Shown: one piece after another, positions 43,118 through 50,991 of the stretch | Layout of the letters: the number at the start of each line of letters is the position of its first letter | Position numbering within the stretch: the first letter of the stretch is position 1 | Assembly: GCA_964598425.1 (NCBI GenBank) | Contig: CAZRBV010000008.1 | Coordinates: forward strand, 12,348-76,347 | Source of the DNA: UBA12567 sp964598425 | GTDB taxonomy: Bacteria > Planctomycetota > Phycisphaerae > Phycisphaerales > SM1A02 | Direction: 5' to 3' | DNA length: 64,000 nt | Notes under the pieces: generated by a model | Database searches by the model: none | Seen by the model: only the letters and a program-made list of their open reading frames with translations | What the model was told of the DNA's origin: nothing | Program-made: the position numbers and the translations under genes

Positions 43118-44475
43118 TGAAACGAAACCAAATGAAGTCTCCAGTCGTACTGTGCGTGGTACTGGTCGCAGGGCTCGGCTGCCAGCGCGAGCCAACGGTG
43201 CCGCCCGCGAAGCCGGAGTCCGCCTCGCAACCGACGAATCGGATTGACATTCCTCCCACCGTGCGAAGCAACCTCGGAGTGAGCTTTGCGAAGGCTGAGC
43301 GGCGGAACGTTGAGCAGACGATTCGAATACCGGGCGCGTTTGAACTGCTTCCAGAGGCCCGCCATGAGTATCGGCTGTCACTTCCCGGGACTGTGGCTCT
43401 GAAAGTCGAGCAGTATCAGGAAGTCGCTTCGGGTGATCTGCTCTACCGACTGCGGTCGCCAAAGTGGCCGGAGTTGCAGCATGAGATCATCGAGGCCGAG
43501 CAGGAGATCGATTCGTCGCGAGCTCGAATTGAATTGGCGCTGGCGAATCTTCAGGAGCAGGCGGACCGCGTCTCCATTCTGAACGACCGCCTGGCGGCGC
43601 TTTCCGATGCAGGAGTACGAAACGCGTCACTTGAAGCCGAAGCGGCGGCCTTGCAGGCCGGATTGCCGAGCATGGAATCTGCACTTCGCCAGGCCGAGAC
43701 GCACCTCTCCAACGCCAATCGTGCGCGTGAGCACGCGCTGCACAGGGCCTCGGTTGCAACGGGGTTTGAAGAGACCGAACTTGTTGAGATGGTGGAGCAC
43801 GACGGGGCCTCGATTCCCGCATATCGAACGATCGACTCGATCGAGGTGCGGGCGACGACGCCAGGCGTTGTCGAGTCGCTTGCGATGACGGACGGCGGGT
43901 ACGGCGAAGCGCCTTCGCTCGTCCTCTCGACGGTGAAGCCTGAGGGCGTTCGATTGCGAGGCATGGCCATGCAGTCGGATCTCCCTCGGATTGGTGAGTC
44001 TCCGCTCGGTCAGATTGTCCCTCCGTCTGCGCGGGGAGAGAACGTGGACGCCATTGAGAGTGACGTCATCATCGGTCTGGACGCAGACCCGGTGCACCGG
44101 ACCGTGGCAGTGCTTGCCACGCCACGATCGCACCGTTCATGGATGCGCCCCGGAGTGTCAGCATTCCTGGAGCTTGTCGATGAGTCCTCGGGCGGGCCAG
44201 CGATTGCGATTCCACGGGCTGCCATTGTCAAGGACGGCATGACGCATGTGTTCTTTCGGCGTGACCCCAGCGATCCGAATCGGGCGATCCGAGTCGAGGC
44301 GGACCTGGGTACCGATGACGGCCGCTGGATCGCCATCAACAGCGGGCTCGCCCTGGGCGACGAGGTTGTGGTGGACGGCGCGTACGAGCTCAATCTCGCC
44401 AGCGAGACCGGTGGCATGAATCGGCAGGGTGGTCACTTCCATGCCGACGGCACCTGGCACGCCGAAGAACACTGA
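43114..44475 (+). CDS. RND efflux periplasmic adaptor, CusB-like lipoprotein
   Basis: A 453-residue membrane-fusion protein with a lipobox (VLVAGLGC, Cys at 23). The lipoyl-like half motifs (LPGTVALKVEQYQEVASGDLLYRL and IEVRATTPGVVESL) flank a long helical hairpin at about residues 115-215. A beta-barrel and a membrane-proximal domain follow (IPRAAIVKDGMTHVFFRR, GLALGDEVVVDGAYEL). The last residues are His-rich (GGHFHADGTWHAEEH), in keeping with a metal pump. AGGAGG precedes the ATG, which overlaps the TolC-like stop. Confidence 0.88.
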   Translation: MMKRNQMKSPVVLCVVLVAGLGCQREPTVPPAKPESASQPTNRIDIPPTVRSNLGVSFAKAERRNVEQTIRIPGAFELLPEARHEYRLSLPGTVALKVEQYQEVASGDLLYRLRSPKWPELQHEIIEAEQEIDSSRARIELALANLQEQADRVSILNDRLAALSDAGVRNASLEAEAAALQAGLPSMESALRQAETHLSNANRAREHALHRASVATGFEETELVEMVEHDGASIPAYRTIDSIEVRATTPGVVESLAMTDGGYGEAPSLVLSTVKPEGVRLRGMAMQSDLPRIGESPLGQIVPPSARGENVDAIESDVIIGLDADPVHRTVAVLATPRSHRSWMRPGVSAFLELVDESSGGPAIAIPRAAIVKDGMTHVFFRRDPSDPNRAIRVEADLGTDDGRWIAINSGLALGDEVVVDGAYELNLASETGGMNRQGGHFHADGTWHAEEH

Positions 44476-44490
44476 TCGGAGACCGGCGGC

Positions 44491-47400
44491 ATGCTCAAGA
44501 AGCTCATTCAATTCTCGATCGATCACGCGGCCATGGTGCTGCTGTGCGCTGGCATCGTTCTTGGCGCGGCGATCATGCAGCTTCGTGATGCCCCCGTCGA
44601 CGTTTTTCCCGAACTCAACGCCCCGACCGTTGTGGTCATGTCAGAGGCGCCGGGGCTTGCGGCCGACGAGGTGGAGCAATTCGTCACATTCCCGATCGAA
44701 ACAGCGGTCAACGGCGCCTCTGGAGTTCGCCGCGTGCGAACGAGCAGCGCGATGGGGCTGTCGATCGCCTGGGTAGAGTTTGACTGGGGAGCCGACATCT
44801 ACCGAGCGCGGCAGCTCGTCTCGGAGCGGCTTGGGACCGTGCGGGAGGATCTTCCTCCGGGCACGCACTCTGAACTGACGCCGATTACGAGCATCACCGG
44901 CGAGATCATGCTGCTTGCTGTCTCCTCGCCGGATGGCGTGGTGTCGCCGCTTGAATTGCGGGTCTACGCCGAATTCGATCTGCGGAACAGACTGCTGGCG
45001 GTGCCCGGAATCGCGCAGGTCTCAGTCATTGGCGGAGAGCTGCCGGAGTATCAGGTGCTGGTGGAGCAGGAGCGTCTTCGGCTGCACGATCTCACCATGA
45101 TGGATGTTGCAGCAGCAGCGGATGCTGCCCACAGCACGCTGAGCGCCGGCTATCTCCCCGACGTCGGTGGTTTGGAATTGCCAGTGCGGCAAGTGGGGCG
45201 CGTGCGGTCTGTCGAAGATGTTTCGGGAACGGTCATTGCGTGGCACGACGGAGTTCCGATTACGATCGGCGATGTTGCACACGTACGGCTTGGCGCAGCA
45301 CCGCAACGTGGCACCGGGGCAGACGGCGGCGTACCCGCCGTTGTGATGACGATCCAGAAAGCACCTGGCACCAATACCCTCGCCATCACCGATCGGGTCG
45401 ACGAGGCGCTCGACGCGATTGAATCGTCGATGCCTGCAGGCGTTCATATCAACCGGCAGGTCTTTCGGCAGTCGGATCTGATCGAGCTCTCTGTACGCAA
45501 TGTTGTCAACGCTCTGAGGGATGCAACAATCATCGTTGCAATCATTCTGATTCTGTTCCTGGTCAACCTGCGCACAACGTTGATCACGCTGACAGCGCTG
45601 CCGATATCAATGGCGGTCGGTCTGTTGGTTCTTGACTGGGTTGGTGAGTCGATCAATGTCATGACGCTCGGTGGTCTTGCCATCGCGGTGGGGAGTCTTG
45701 TGGACGACGCCATCATCGACGTCGAGAACGTGTTTCGACGGCTTCGGGGGAATGCGGCGCTGCCGGAGGACGCTCGGCGCGGAAAACTCAAAGTCATCTT
45801 CGACGCCAGCAACGAGATTCGCCCGGCGATGGTCTTCGCGACGATCATCATTGCGCTTGTGTTTATGCCACTCATGTTTCTTGATGGAATCGAGGGGAGA
45901 TTCTTCCGCCCGCTTGGCCTCGCATTCATGGTCTCCATTCTGGCTTCGCTGCTCGTGGCGTTGACCGTCACGCCGGCGATGTGCCGATACCTGCTGCATG
46001 CCAATCCCTCGGCTCGAGAGTCGCGTGACGGCGTCCTCGTGCGATGGCTCAAGAGCATGTATGAGCCGGTGGTGCGGGCTGCGATGCGCCGCTGCGGCGT
46101 TGTTCTTACGCTTGCGGGGATTGCCACGATCTTGTCGCTCTGGCTTGCATCCTCATTCGGGACTTCCTTCTTGCCGGAGTTTCGGGAAGGGACATTTACA
46201 GTTGGGCTGTTCACGCCTCCCGGAACCTCTCTGAGGGCGAGTGATCGAATGGCATCGGCCGTTGAGCGGCAGCTGCTTGAGGTTGAGGGCGTGCGGAGCG
46301 TGACGCGTCGCACTGGCCGCGCCGAGCGTGATGAGCACGCCGAGCCTGTGAGCAACTCCGAGTTGGAGGTCACGGTCAAGCCCGGCTTCGATGATATTGA
46401 AGTGCGTGAAGAGATCACCGGGATTCTTGCGACCATCCCGGGTGTGACGGCGAACATTGGCCAGCCGATTCAGCACCGGCTCAGTCACATTCTTTCCGGG
46501 ACGCCAGCTGCCATAGCGATCAACGTGTATGGCGAAGACTTGGGAGTCCTTCGCCGTATTGCCAAAGACGTCGAAGCGACCCTCAGGTCTCTTCCTGGCA
46601 CGCGCGACGTCGCTGCCAATCGAGAGGTTCTGATCGAGTCGATTCCGGTGACATATCAGCCTGCGGCACTTGCCGCCTACGGGCTCACGCCGCAATCTGC
46701 TGCCGAGCAAGTCCGAGCGGCGGTGTTTGGGGTGACGGTGGACGAAATCAACGATGGCTTTCGCAGATACGATCTGGTTGTTCGGCTGACGGAGGACGAG
46801 CGGGCAACCGTCGACGATCTGCGGCAACTTGTGCTTCGCGGCCAGGGCGGGGCGCTCGCTCGCCTTCAGGATGTTTCGGTCATCGGTCCGCAATTGACCT
46901 CAAACCTCATTGCCCGTGAAAACACGCGTCGCAAAGCCGTGGTGTCACTCAACGTCGCGGACGGATTCAATCTTGGCGACCTGGTGGCCGATGTTCGGGA
47001 TCGCGTCGATCCCATCGTCAAGAGGTACGGCTACAGCGTGCAGTACGGAGGGCAATTCGAGGCGCAGCAGTCGGCGAGTCGAACGATTCTACTCTTCGGC
47101 GGGGTTGTGCTTCTTGTCATGCTGGGGCTGTTGCAACTGGCGATTGGCTCGGTGAGGGTTGCCCTGCTTGTCATGGTGAATCTGCCGCTGGCGCTCATAG
47201 GTGGAATCGTGGCGATCTTTCTCGCGGAGTCGCCCGGGGTCTTCTCGAACGTCGCAGCACTGTTTGGAGCTGGGCGGTACGTCGCTCCTGTCGTCTCAAT
47301 AGCGAGCCTCGTCGGGTTCATTACGCTCTTCGGCATTGCCGTTCGCAACGGCATTCTGCTCGTGAATCACTACAGCCATCTGATGAAGCGTGAGGGGGTG

Positions 47401-47646
47401 CCGCTTCAAGAGGCTATCGTGCAGGGCTCGCTCGAGCGGCTCGTCCCCATTCTCATGACTGCGCTCACCGCAGCGCTCGCGCTCGTACCCATCGTGCTCA
47501 AGGGGGATCAGTCGGGCAATGAGATTCTCGCGCCCTTGTCGGTCGTCATTCTTGGCGGCCTGATGAGTTCGACCTTCCTCAATCTCATTGTTGTTCCTGC
47601 CGGTTACTCGCTCATACATCGTCGCGTCTCAAACGATCTGCCATGA
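44491..47646 (+). CDS. Heavy-metal-type RND efflux transporter (CusA/CzcA-like)
   Basis: The 1051-residue inner-membrane pump has twelve helices and two large periplasmic loops. The N-terminus has DAPVDVFPELNAPTVVV and the fourth helix carries GSLVDDAIIDVENVFRR with the Asp/Glu proton-relay residues typical of this class. TLITLTALPISMAVG, SFGTSFLPEFREGTFTV and the late GIAVRNGILLVNHY are also family motifs. The substrate is likely a divalent or monovalent metal ion, from the His-rich proteins on both sides, but the VDDAII motif differs from the CzcA/CusA form (VDGAVI), so the substrate is not settled. Confidence 0.9.
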   Translation: MLKKLIQFSIDHAAMVLLCAGIVLGAAIMQLRDAPVDVFPELNAPTVVVMSEAPGLAADEVEQFVTFPIETAVNGASGVRRVRTSSAMGLSIAWVEFDWGADIYRARQLVSERLGTVREDLPPGTHSELTPITSITGEIMLLAVSSPDGVVSPLELRVYAEFDLRNRLLAVPGIAQVSVIGGELPEYQVLVEQERLRLHDLTMMDVAAAADAAHSTLSAGYLPDVGGLELPVRQVGRVRSVEDVSGTVIAWHDGVPITIGDVAHVRLGAAPQRGTGADGGVPAVVMTIQKAPGTNTLAITDRVDEALDAIESSMPAGVHINRQVFRQSDLIELSVRNVVNALRDATIIVAIILILFLVNLRTTLITLTALPISMAVGLLVLDWVGESINVMTLGGLAIAVGSLVDDAIIDVENVFRRLRGNAALPEDARRGKLKVIFDASNEIRPAMVFATIIIALVFMPLMFLDGIEGRFFRPLGLAFMVSILASLLVALTVTPAMCRYLLHANPSARESRDGVLVRWLKSMYEPVVRAAMRRCGVVLTLAGIATILSLWLASSFGTSFLPEFREGTFTVGLFTPPGTSLRASDRMASAVERQLLEVEGVRSVTRRTGRAERDEHAEPVSNSELEVTVKPGFDDIEVREEITGILATIPGVTANIGQPIQHRLSHILSGTPAAIAINVYGEDLGVLRRIAKDVEATLRSLPGTRDVAANREVLIESIPVTYQPAALAAYGLTPQSAAEQVRAAVFGVTVDEINDGFRRYDLVVRLTEDERATVDDLRQLVLRGQGGALARLQDVSVIGPQLTSNLIARENTRRKAVVSLNVADGFNLGDLVADVRDRVDPIVKRYGYSVQYGGQFEAQQSASRTILLFGGVVLLVMLGLLQLAIGSVRVALLVMVNLPLALIGGIVAIFLAESPGVFSNVAALFGAGRYVAPVVSIASLVGFITLFGIAVRNGILLVNHYSHLMKREGVPLQEAIVQGSLERLVPILMTALTAALALVPIVLKGDQSGNEILAPLSVVILGGLMSSTFLNLIVVPAGYSLIHRRVSNDLP

Positions 47647-47672
47647 ATCTTTTTTTGGACCAGGAGTTCCAC

Positions 47673-48173
47673 ATGACCACCACAACACAACGATCCATGC
47701 CTGCGGTTGCCCTTGCCGCGTGTCTTCTTGCCGGATGCGGCGAGGCTGACTCGGGGGGCAGTCACACGCACGCGGATGGCACGACCCACGCCAGCCACGA
47801 TGAGCCACCGCAGCCATCGGCTGCAGATCATGGCCACGCTCACGACGAAGTGGACCTGGAGCCCGTGACGATTGGGGGCATGGGCGTCGAGCTCGCTCAG
47901 GGGCACGGCGCGATTGCAGCGGGCCAGGAAGGACACCTTGTCGTCAAGCTTCCCTACAACGACGGTGGCCAGACAATCGTGCGGGCCTGGATCGGCGGCG
48001 ATGATCGCACGCTCTCGTATGTCGGCAAGGGCGAGTATGCGCCGTCGCACGATGACTACGACATACATGCCATGGCTCCTGATCCACTTCCTGCCGAGGC
48101 GATGTGGTGGATCGAGATCGAGAAGCCGGATGGCACCAGGGCAGTTGGGTCGGCGACGCCGTTGACCCGGTAG
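47673..48173 (+). CDS. His-rich lipoprotein closing the RND operon
   Basis: The 166-residue protein has a lipoprotein signal (AVALAACLLAGC) followed by a His-rich stretch (SHTHADGTTHASHDE and DHGHAHDEVDLE). A small beta-rich domain of about 100 residues follows (GHLVVKLPYNDGGQTIVRAW, YDIHAMAP). ATG 47673 is chosen because AGGAG lies six bases upstream; ATG 47643 overlaps the transporter stop and is in frame. It is likely a periplasmic metal-binding or sensing subunit of the pump. The family is not recognised. Confidence 0.7.
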   Translation: MTTTTQRSMPAVALAACLLAGCGEADSGGSHTHADGTTHASHDEPPQPSAADHGHAHDEVDLEPVTIGGMGVELAQGHGAIAAGQEGHLVVKLPYNDGGQTIVRAWIGGDDRTLSYVGKGEYAPSHDDYDIHAMAPDPLPAEAMWWIEIEKPDGTRAVGSATPLTR

Positions 48174-48268
48174 GCGGGCGAGGCGCGGCGGGGAATCGCA
48201 CCGTCCCAGCGGGTGTGGGAGGGCTGCAAACCCTCTACAATGCGGCTCTTCAAAGGAGCCCGCCACCA

Positions 48269-49414
48269 ATGGCCAAGTATCGGATCGCCTGGATGCCCGG
48301 AGACGGCGTTGGAAACGACGTCATGGACGCAACCCGCATCGTGCTCGATGCCATGAACTTCGACGCCGAGTACGTCCATGCGGATATCGGCTGGGAGTTC
48401 TGGTGCAAGGAAGGCAATCCGTTGCCGGACCGCACGATCGAGATACTGAAGGGCACCGACGCAGCCCTCTTCGGCGCGATAACGAGTAAGCCTCGTGACG
48501 AAGCCCACGAGGAGCTCGCCCCGGCGCTTCAGGACACGGGACTCGTCTACTTCAGCCCCATCGTGAAACTGCGGCAGATGTTCAATCTGCACACGAATCT
48601 CCGTCCGTGCAAGGCATACCCCGGCAACCCGCTCAACTACCGCGGCGATGACGTCGATCTTGTCGTGTTCCGCGAGAACACCGAGGGCTCGTACGGCGGT
48701 GTCGAGTGGTTCCCGCTTCCGGAGAAGATCTACGACGCGCTGTGCGATAACCCCAAGATGATCAAGTGGAAAGACAAGGGCCTCGAGAACGTCGCACTGT
48801 CTACGCGGATCATGTCGAAGCAGGGATGCGAGAGCATCTGCCGCCAGTCGTTCGAGTACGCCAAACAGTTCGGCCGTAAGTCCGTGACGCTTGTCGAGAA
48901 GCCCAACGTGCTGCGCGAAACCGGTGGCCTGATGACCCGCGTCTTCCGCGAGGTCGCCAAGGAGTACCCCGGCATCGACGCATGGGAAGCCAATATCGAC
49001 GCGATGTGTATGTGGCTGCTCAAGAGTCCCAATGACTACGACGTGCTGGTCGCCGAGAACATGTTCGGTGACATCATCAGCGACCTGGCGGCCGGGCTCG
49101 TTGGAGGCCTTGGCTTTGCATGTGCTGCGAACATCGGCGATGACTACGCCGTCTTCGAGCCGACGCACGGAAGTGCCCCGAAGTACGCCGGGAAGGATGT
49201 CGTCAACCCGATTGCAATGCTGCTCACGGCGAAGATGATGCTCGACTGGCTCGGCGAGACCGAAGAAGCCGCCCGGCTTGAGAAGGCCGTTGCCGACTCG
49301 ATCGCCGACGGCACGATTGCCACATACGACGTCAAGGGTCGCGGCAAGGGCAATTCCACGACCGAAGTCGCCCAGGAAATCGCCCGCCGTCTTCAAAGTC
49401 CCGTCAGCGCCTGA
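48269..49414 (+). CDS. NAD-type isocitrate/homoisocitrate dehydrogenase family protein
   Basis: The 381-residue beta-decarboxylating dehydrogenase has the N-terminal IAWMPGDGVGNDVMDA, KLRQMFNLHTNLRPCKAYPG, the substrate-loop FRENTEGSYGGVEW, and the metal/NAD part ENMFGDIISDLAAGLVGGLG, EPTHGSAPKYAGKDVVNPIA. ENTEG favours isocitrate over isopropylmalate; homoisocitrate cannot be excluded, which matters because a homoaconitase-like gene lies 7 kb upstream. ATG 48269 is chosen because AAAGGAG precedes it; the frame is open 55 codons further upstream. A TACAAT at 48235-48240 could be a -10 element. The PrpD-like gene begins 13 bases after its stop. Confidence 0.88.
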   Translation: MAKYRIAWMPGDGVGNDVMDATRIVLDAMNFDAEYVHADIGWEFWCKEGNPLPDRTIEILKGTDAALFGAITSKPRDEAHEELAPALQDTGLVYFSPIVKLRQMFNLHTNLRPCKAYPGNPLNYRGDDVDLVVFRENTEGSYGGVEWFPLPEKIYDALCDNPKMIKWKDKGLENVALSTRIMSKQGCESICRQSFEYAKQFGRKSVTLVEKPNVLRETGGLMTRVFREVAKEYPGIDAWEANIDAMCMWLLKSPNDYDVLVAENMFGDIISDLAAGLVGGLGFACAANIGDDYAVFEPTHGSAPKYAGKDVVNPIAMLLTAKMMLDWLGETEEAARLEKAVADSIADGTIATYDVKGRGKGNSTTEVAQEIARRLQSPVSA

Positions 49415-49427
49415 GGAGCACACGCCA

Positions 49428-50858
49428 ATGGGTGGTCACGACACCAACAAGCAGAACACCGACTTCGTTTCCTGGCAACTCGCCCAGTGGGCCGCCAATC
49501 TCTCCTATGAGGATCTCAGCCCGGAAGCGGTGCAGTGCGCCAAGCTGTACTTGTACGACTCCTTCGGCTGCGCTTTGGGCGGCAGCCAGCAGCACGACGT
49601 CGAGATATTCCTCGATCATGCCAGGCGTATGGGCGGCGCCGAAACGTGCACGGTCTTCGGGAGTGGTTTCAAGACCGATCCGGTGATGGCAGCCATGCTC
49701 AATGCCCTGTGCATTCGAGCGATGGATTACAACGACATCTACTGGAAGGCCGACCCGGCTCACCCGTCGGACATCATTCCGGCAGCCCTCTCGATCTGTG
49801 AGATGAACGGCCTCTCAGGCAAGGATCTCATTCTCGGTACCTGCATTGGTCACGAGATTGAAATGCGGCTTGCAGAGTTCGGTGATCCGGGTGTCCGCGA
49901 GTACGGATGGCATCATGCCACGATCACCTGCATCGCATCGCCCATCGTGGCGGGCCGCATGCTAGGTCTCTCCGCTGAGCAGATTCAGCAGGCGATCGGC
50001 ATCAGCGCGAGCCCGAGCATGTGCCTTGGCGCTGTGACGGCCGGCAAACTCACGAACATGAAGAACACGGTCGATCCGATGGCAACGCGGAGCGGCGTCG
50101 AGGCTGCGCTGCTTGCGGCTGGCGGCTACAGCGGCCCCGAGCACGTAATCGACGGCAAAGAGGGACTCGTCCACTGCTTCGAGAAATTCGGTGGTTCGTT
50201 CCACCTCAACATGCTCACGGATGACCTGCCGACGTGCCCGAAGTGCCACTGGAAGATTCTCGACTGCGGCATGAAGTCGTTCCCGATCGAGGCGCTGAGC
50301 CATGCACCGCTCACTGCCATGATGAAGATCGTGGCCGCCAATGATCTTGATCCCGACTCCATCTCCGAGATCAAGGTCGAAGTCATCGCCCGGGCTGCCG
50401 ACATTCTCGGTGATCCGGCGAAGTATCGCCCGACGAGTAAGGAGACGGCCGACCACAGCCTGCCATACTCGCTCGCTGTCGGACTTGTCGACGGCATGGT
50501 CACGCCACTGCAATTCAAGCAGGAGCGCATCGACGATCCGGCACTCATCCCCGTCATGGACAAGATCAAGGTCGTTCCAAACGAGGAGTTTGAGTCGCTC
50601 TTCCCGAAGTTCCAGCCCAGCCAGGTGACGATTACGCTCGCGGACGGAACCTCGTATACGGAACGCGTTGATGTTCCGAAGGGTGACCCGCGTGATCCGA
50701 TGACCGAGGACGAGATTGCCGTCAAGTTCAACGCGCTCGGGACGAGCGTTGTTGGCGAAGAAGCGTGCCGAGACTTGCAGGGCCTGATCATGGGTATGGA
50801 AGGCGAAGCCTCGCTGGATCGCCTCTTTGATTTGATGACCGCGTGCCAGACCGCGTAG
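49428..50858 (+). CDS. MmgE/PrpD-family dehydratase-like protein
   Basis: The 476-residue protein has the all-alpha MmgE/PrpD fold: LYLYDSFGCALGG near residue 40, ALCIRAMDYNDIYWKADPAHPSD near 100, YGWHHATITC near 160, the Lys/His segment DCGMKSFPIEALSHAP near 280 and ADHSLPYSLAVGLVDG near 345. Known members are 2-methylcitrate dehydratase and cis-aconitate decarboxylase. Here the substrate is open; a tricarboxylic acid is likely from the neighbouring dehydrogenase. No prpB or prpC is in the window. ATG 49428 follows GAGGAG. Confidence 0.85.
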   Translation: MGGHDTNKQNTDFVSWQLAQWAANLSYEDLSPEAVQCAKLYLYDSFGCALGGSQQHDVEIFLDHARRMGGAETCTVFGSGFKTDPVMAAMLNALCIRAMDYNDIYWKADPAHPSDIIPAALSICEMNGLSGKDLILGTCIGHEIEMRLAEFGDPGVREYGWHHATITCIASPIVAGRMLGLSAEQIQQAIGISASPSMCLGAVTAGKLTNMKNTVDPMATRSGVEAALLAAGGYSGPEHVIDGKEGLVHCFEKFGGSFHLNMLTDDLPTCPKCHWKILDCGMKSFPIEALSHAPLTAMMKIVAANDLDPDSISEIKVEVIARAADILGDPAKYRPTSKETADHSLPYSLAVGLVDGMVTPLQFKQERIDDPALIPVMDKIKVVPNEEFESLFPKFQPSQVTITLADGTSYTERVDVPKGDPRDPMTEDEIAVKFNALGTSVVGEEACRDLQGLIMGMEGEASLDRLFDLMTACQTA

Positions 50859-50991
50859 CCCCGAAAACCAGGCCCTCTTGGTGGGCATTCATCTCGGCGC
50901 TTGCTCTCGATTCCAAGTTCTGCGATAGTCGCGGTCGTGGAGGGAGGGGTGTTCGCGCAGTGTCCTCCACCTTGCAAAGGAGGGGCGGCCC

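Noticed and set aside
48056..49423. 455-codon minus-strand frame
   Set aside because: Antisense to the dehydrogenase gene, whose motifs are unmistakable.
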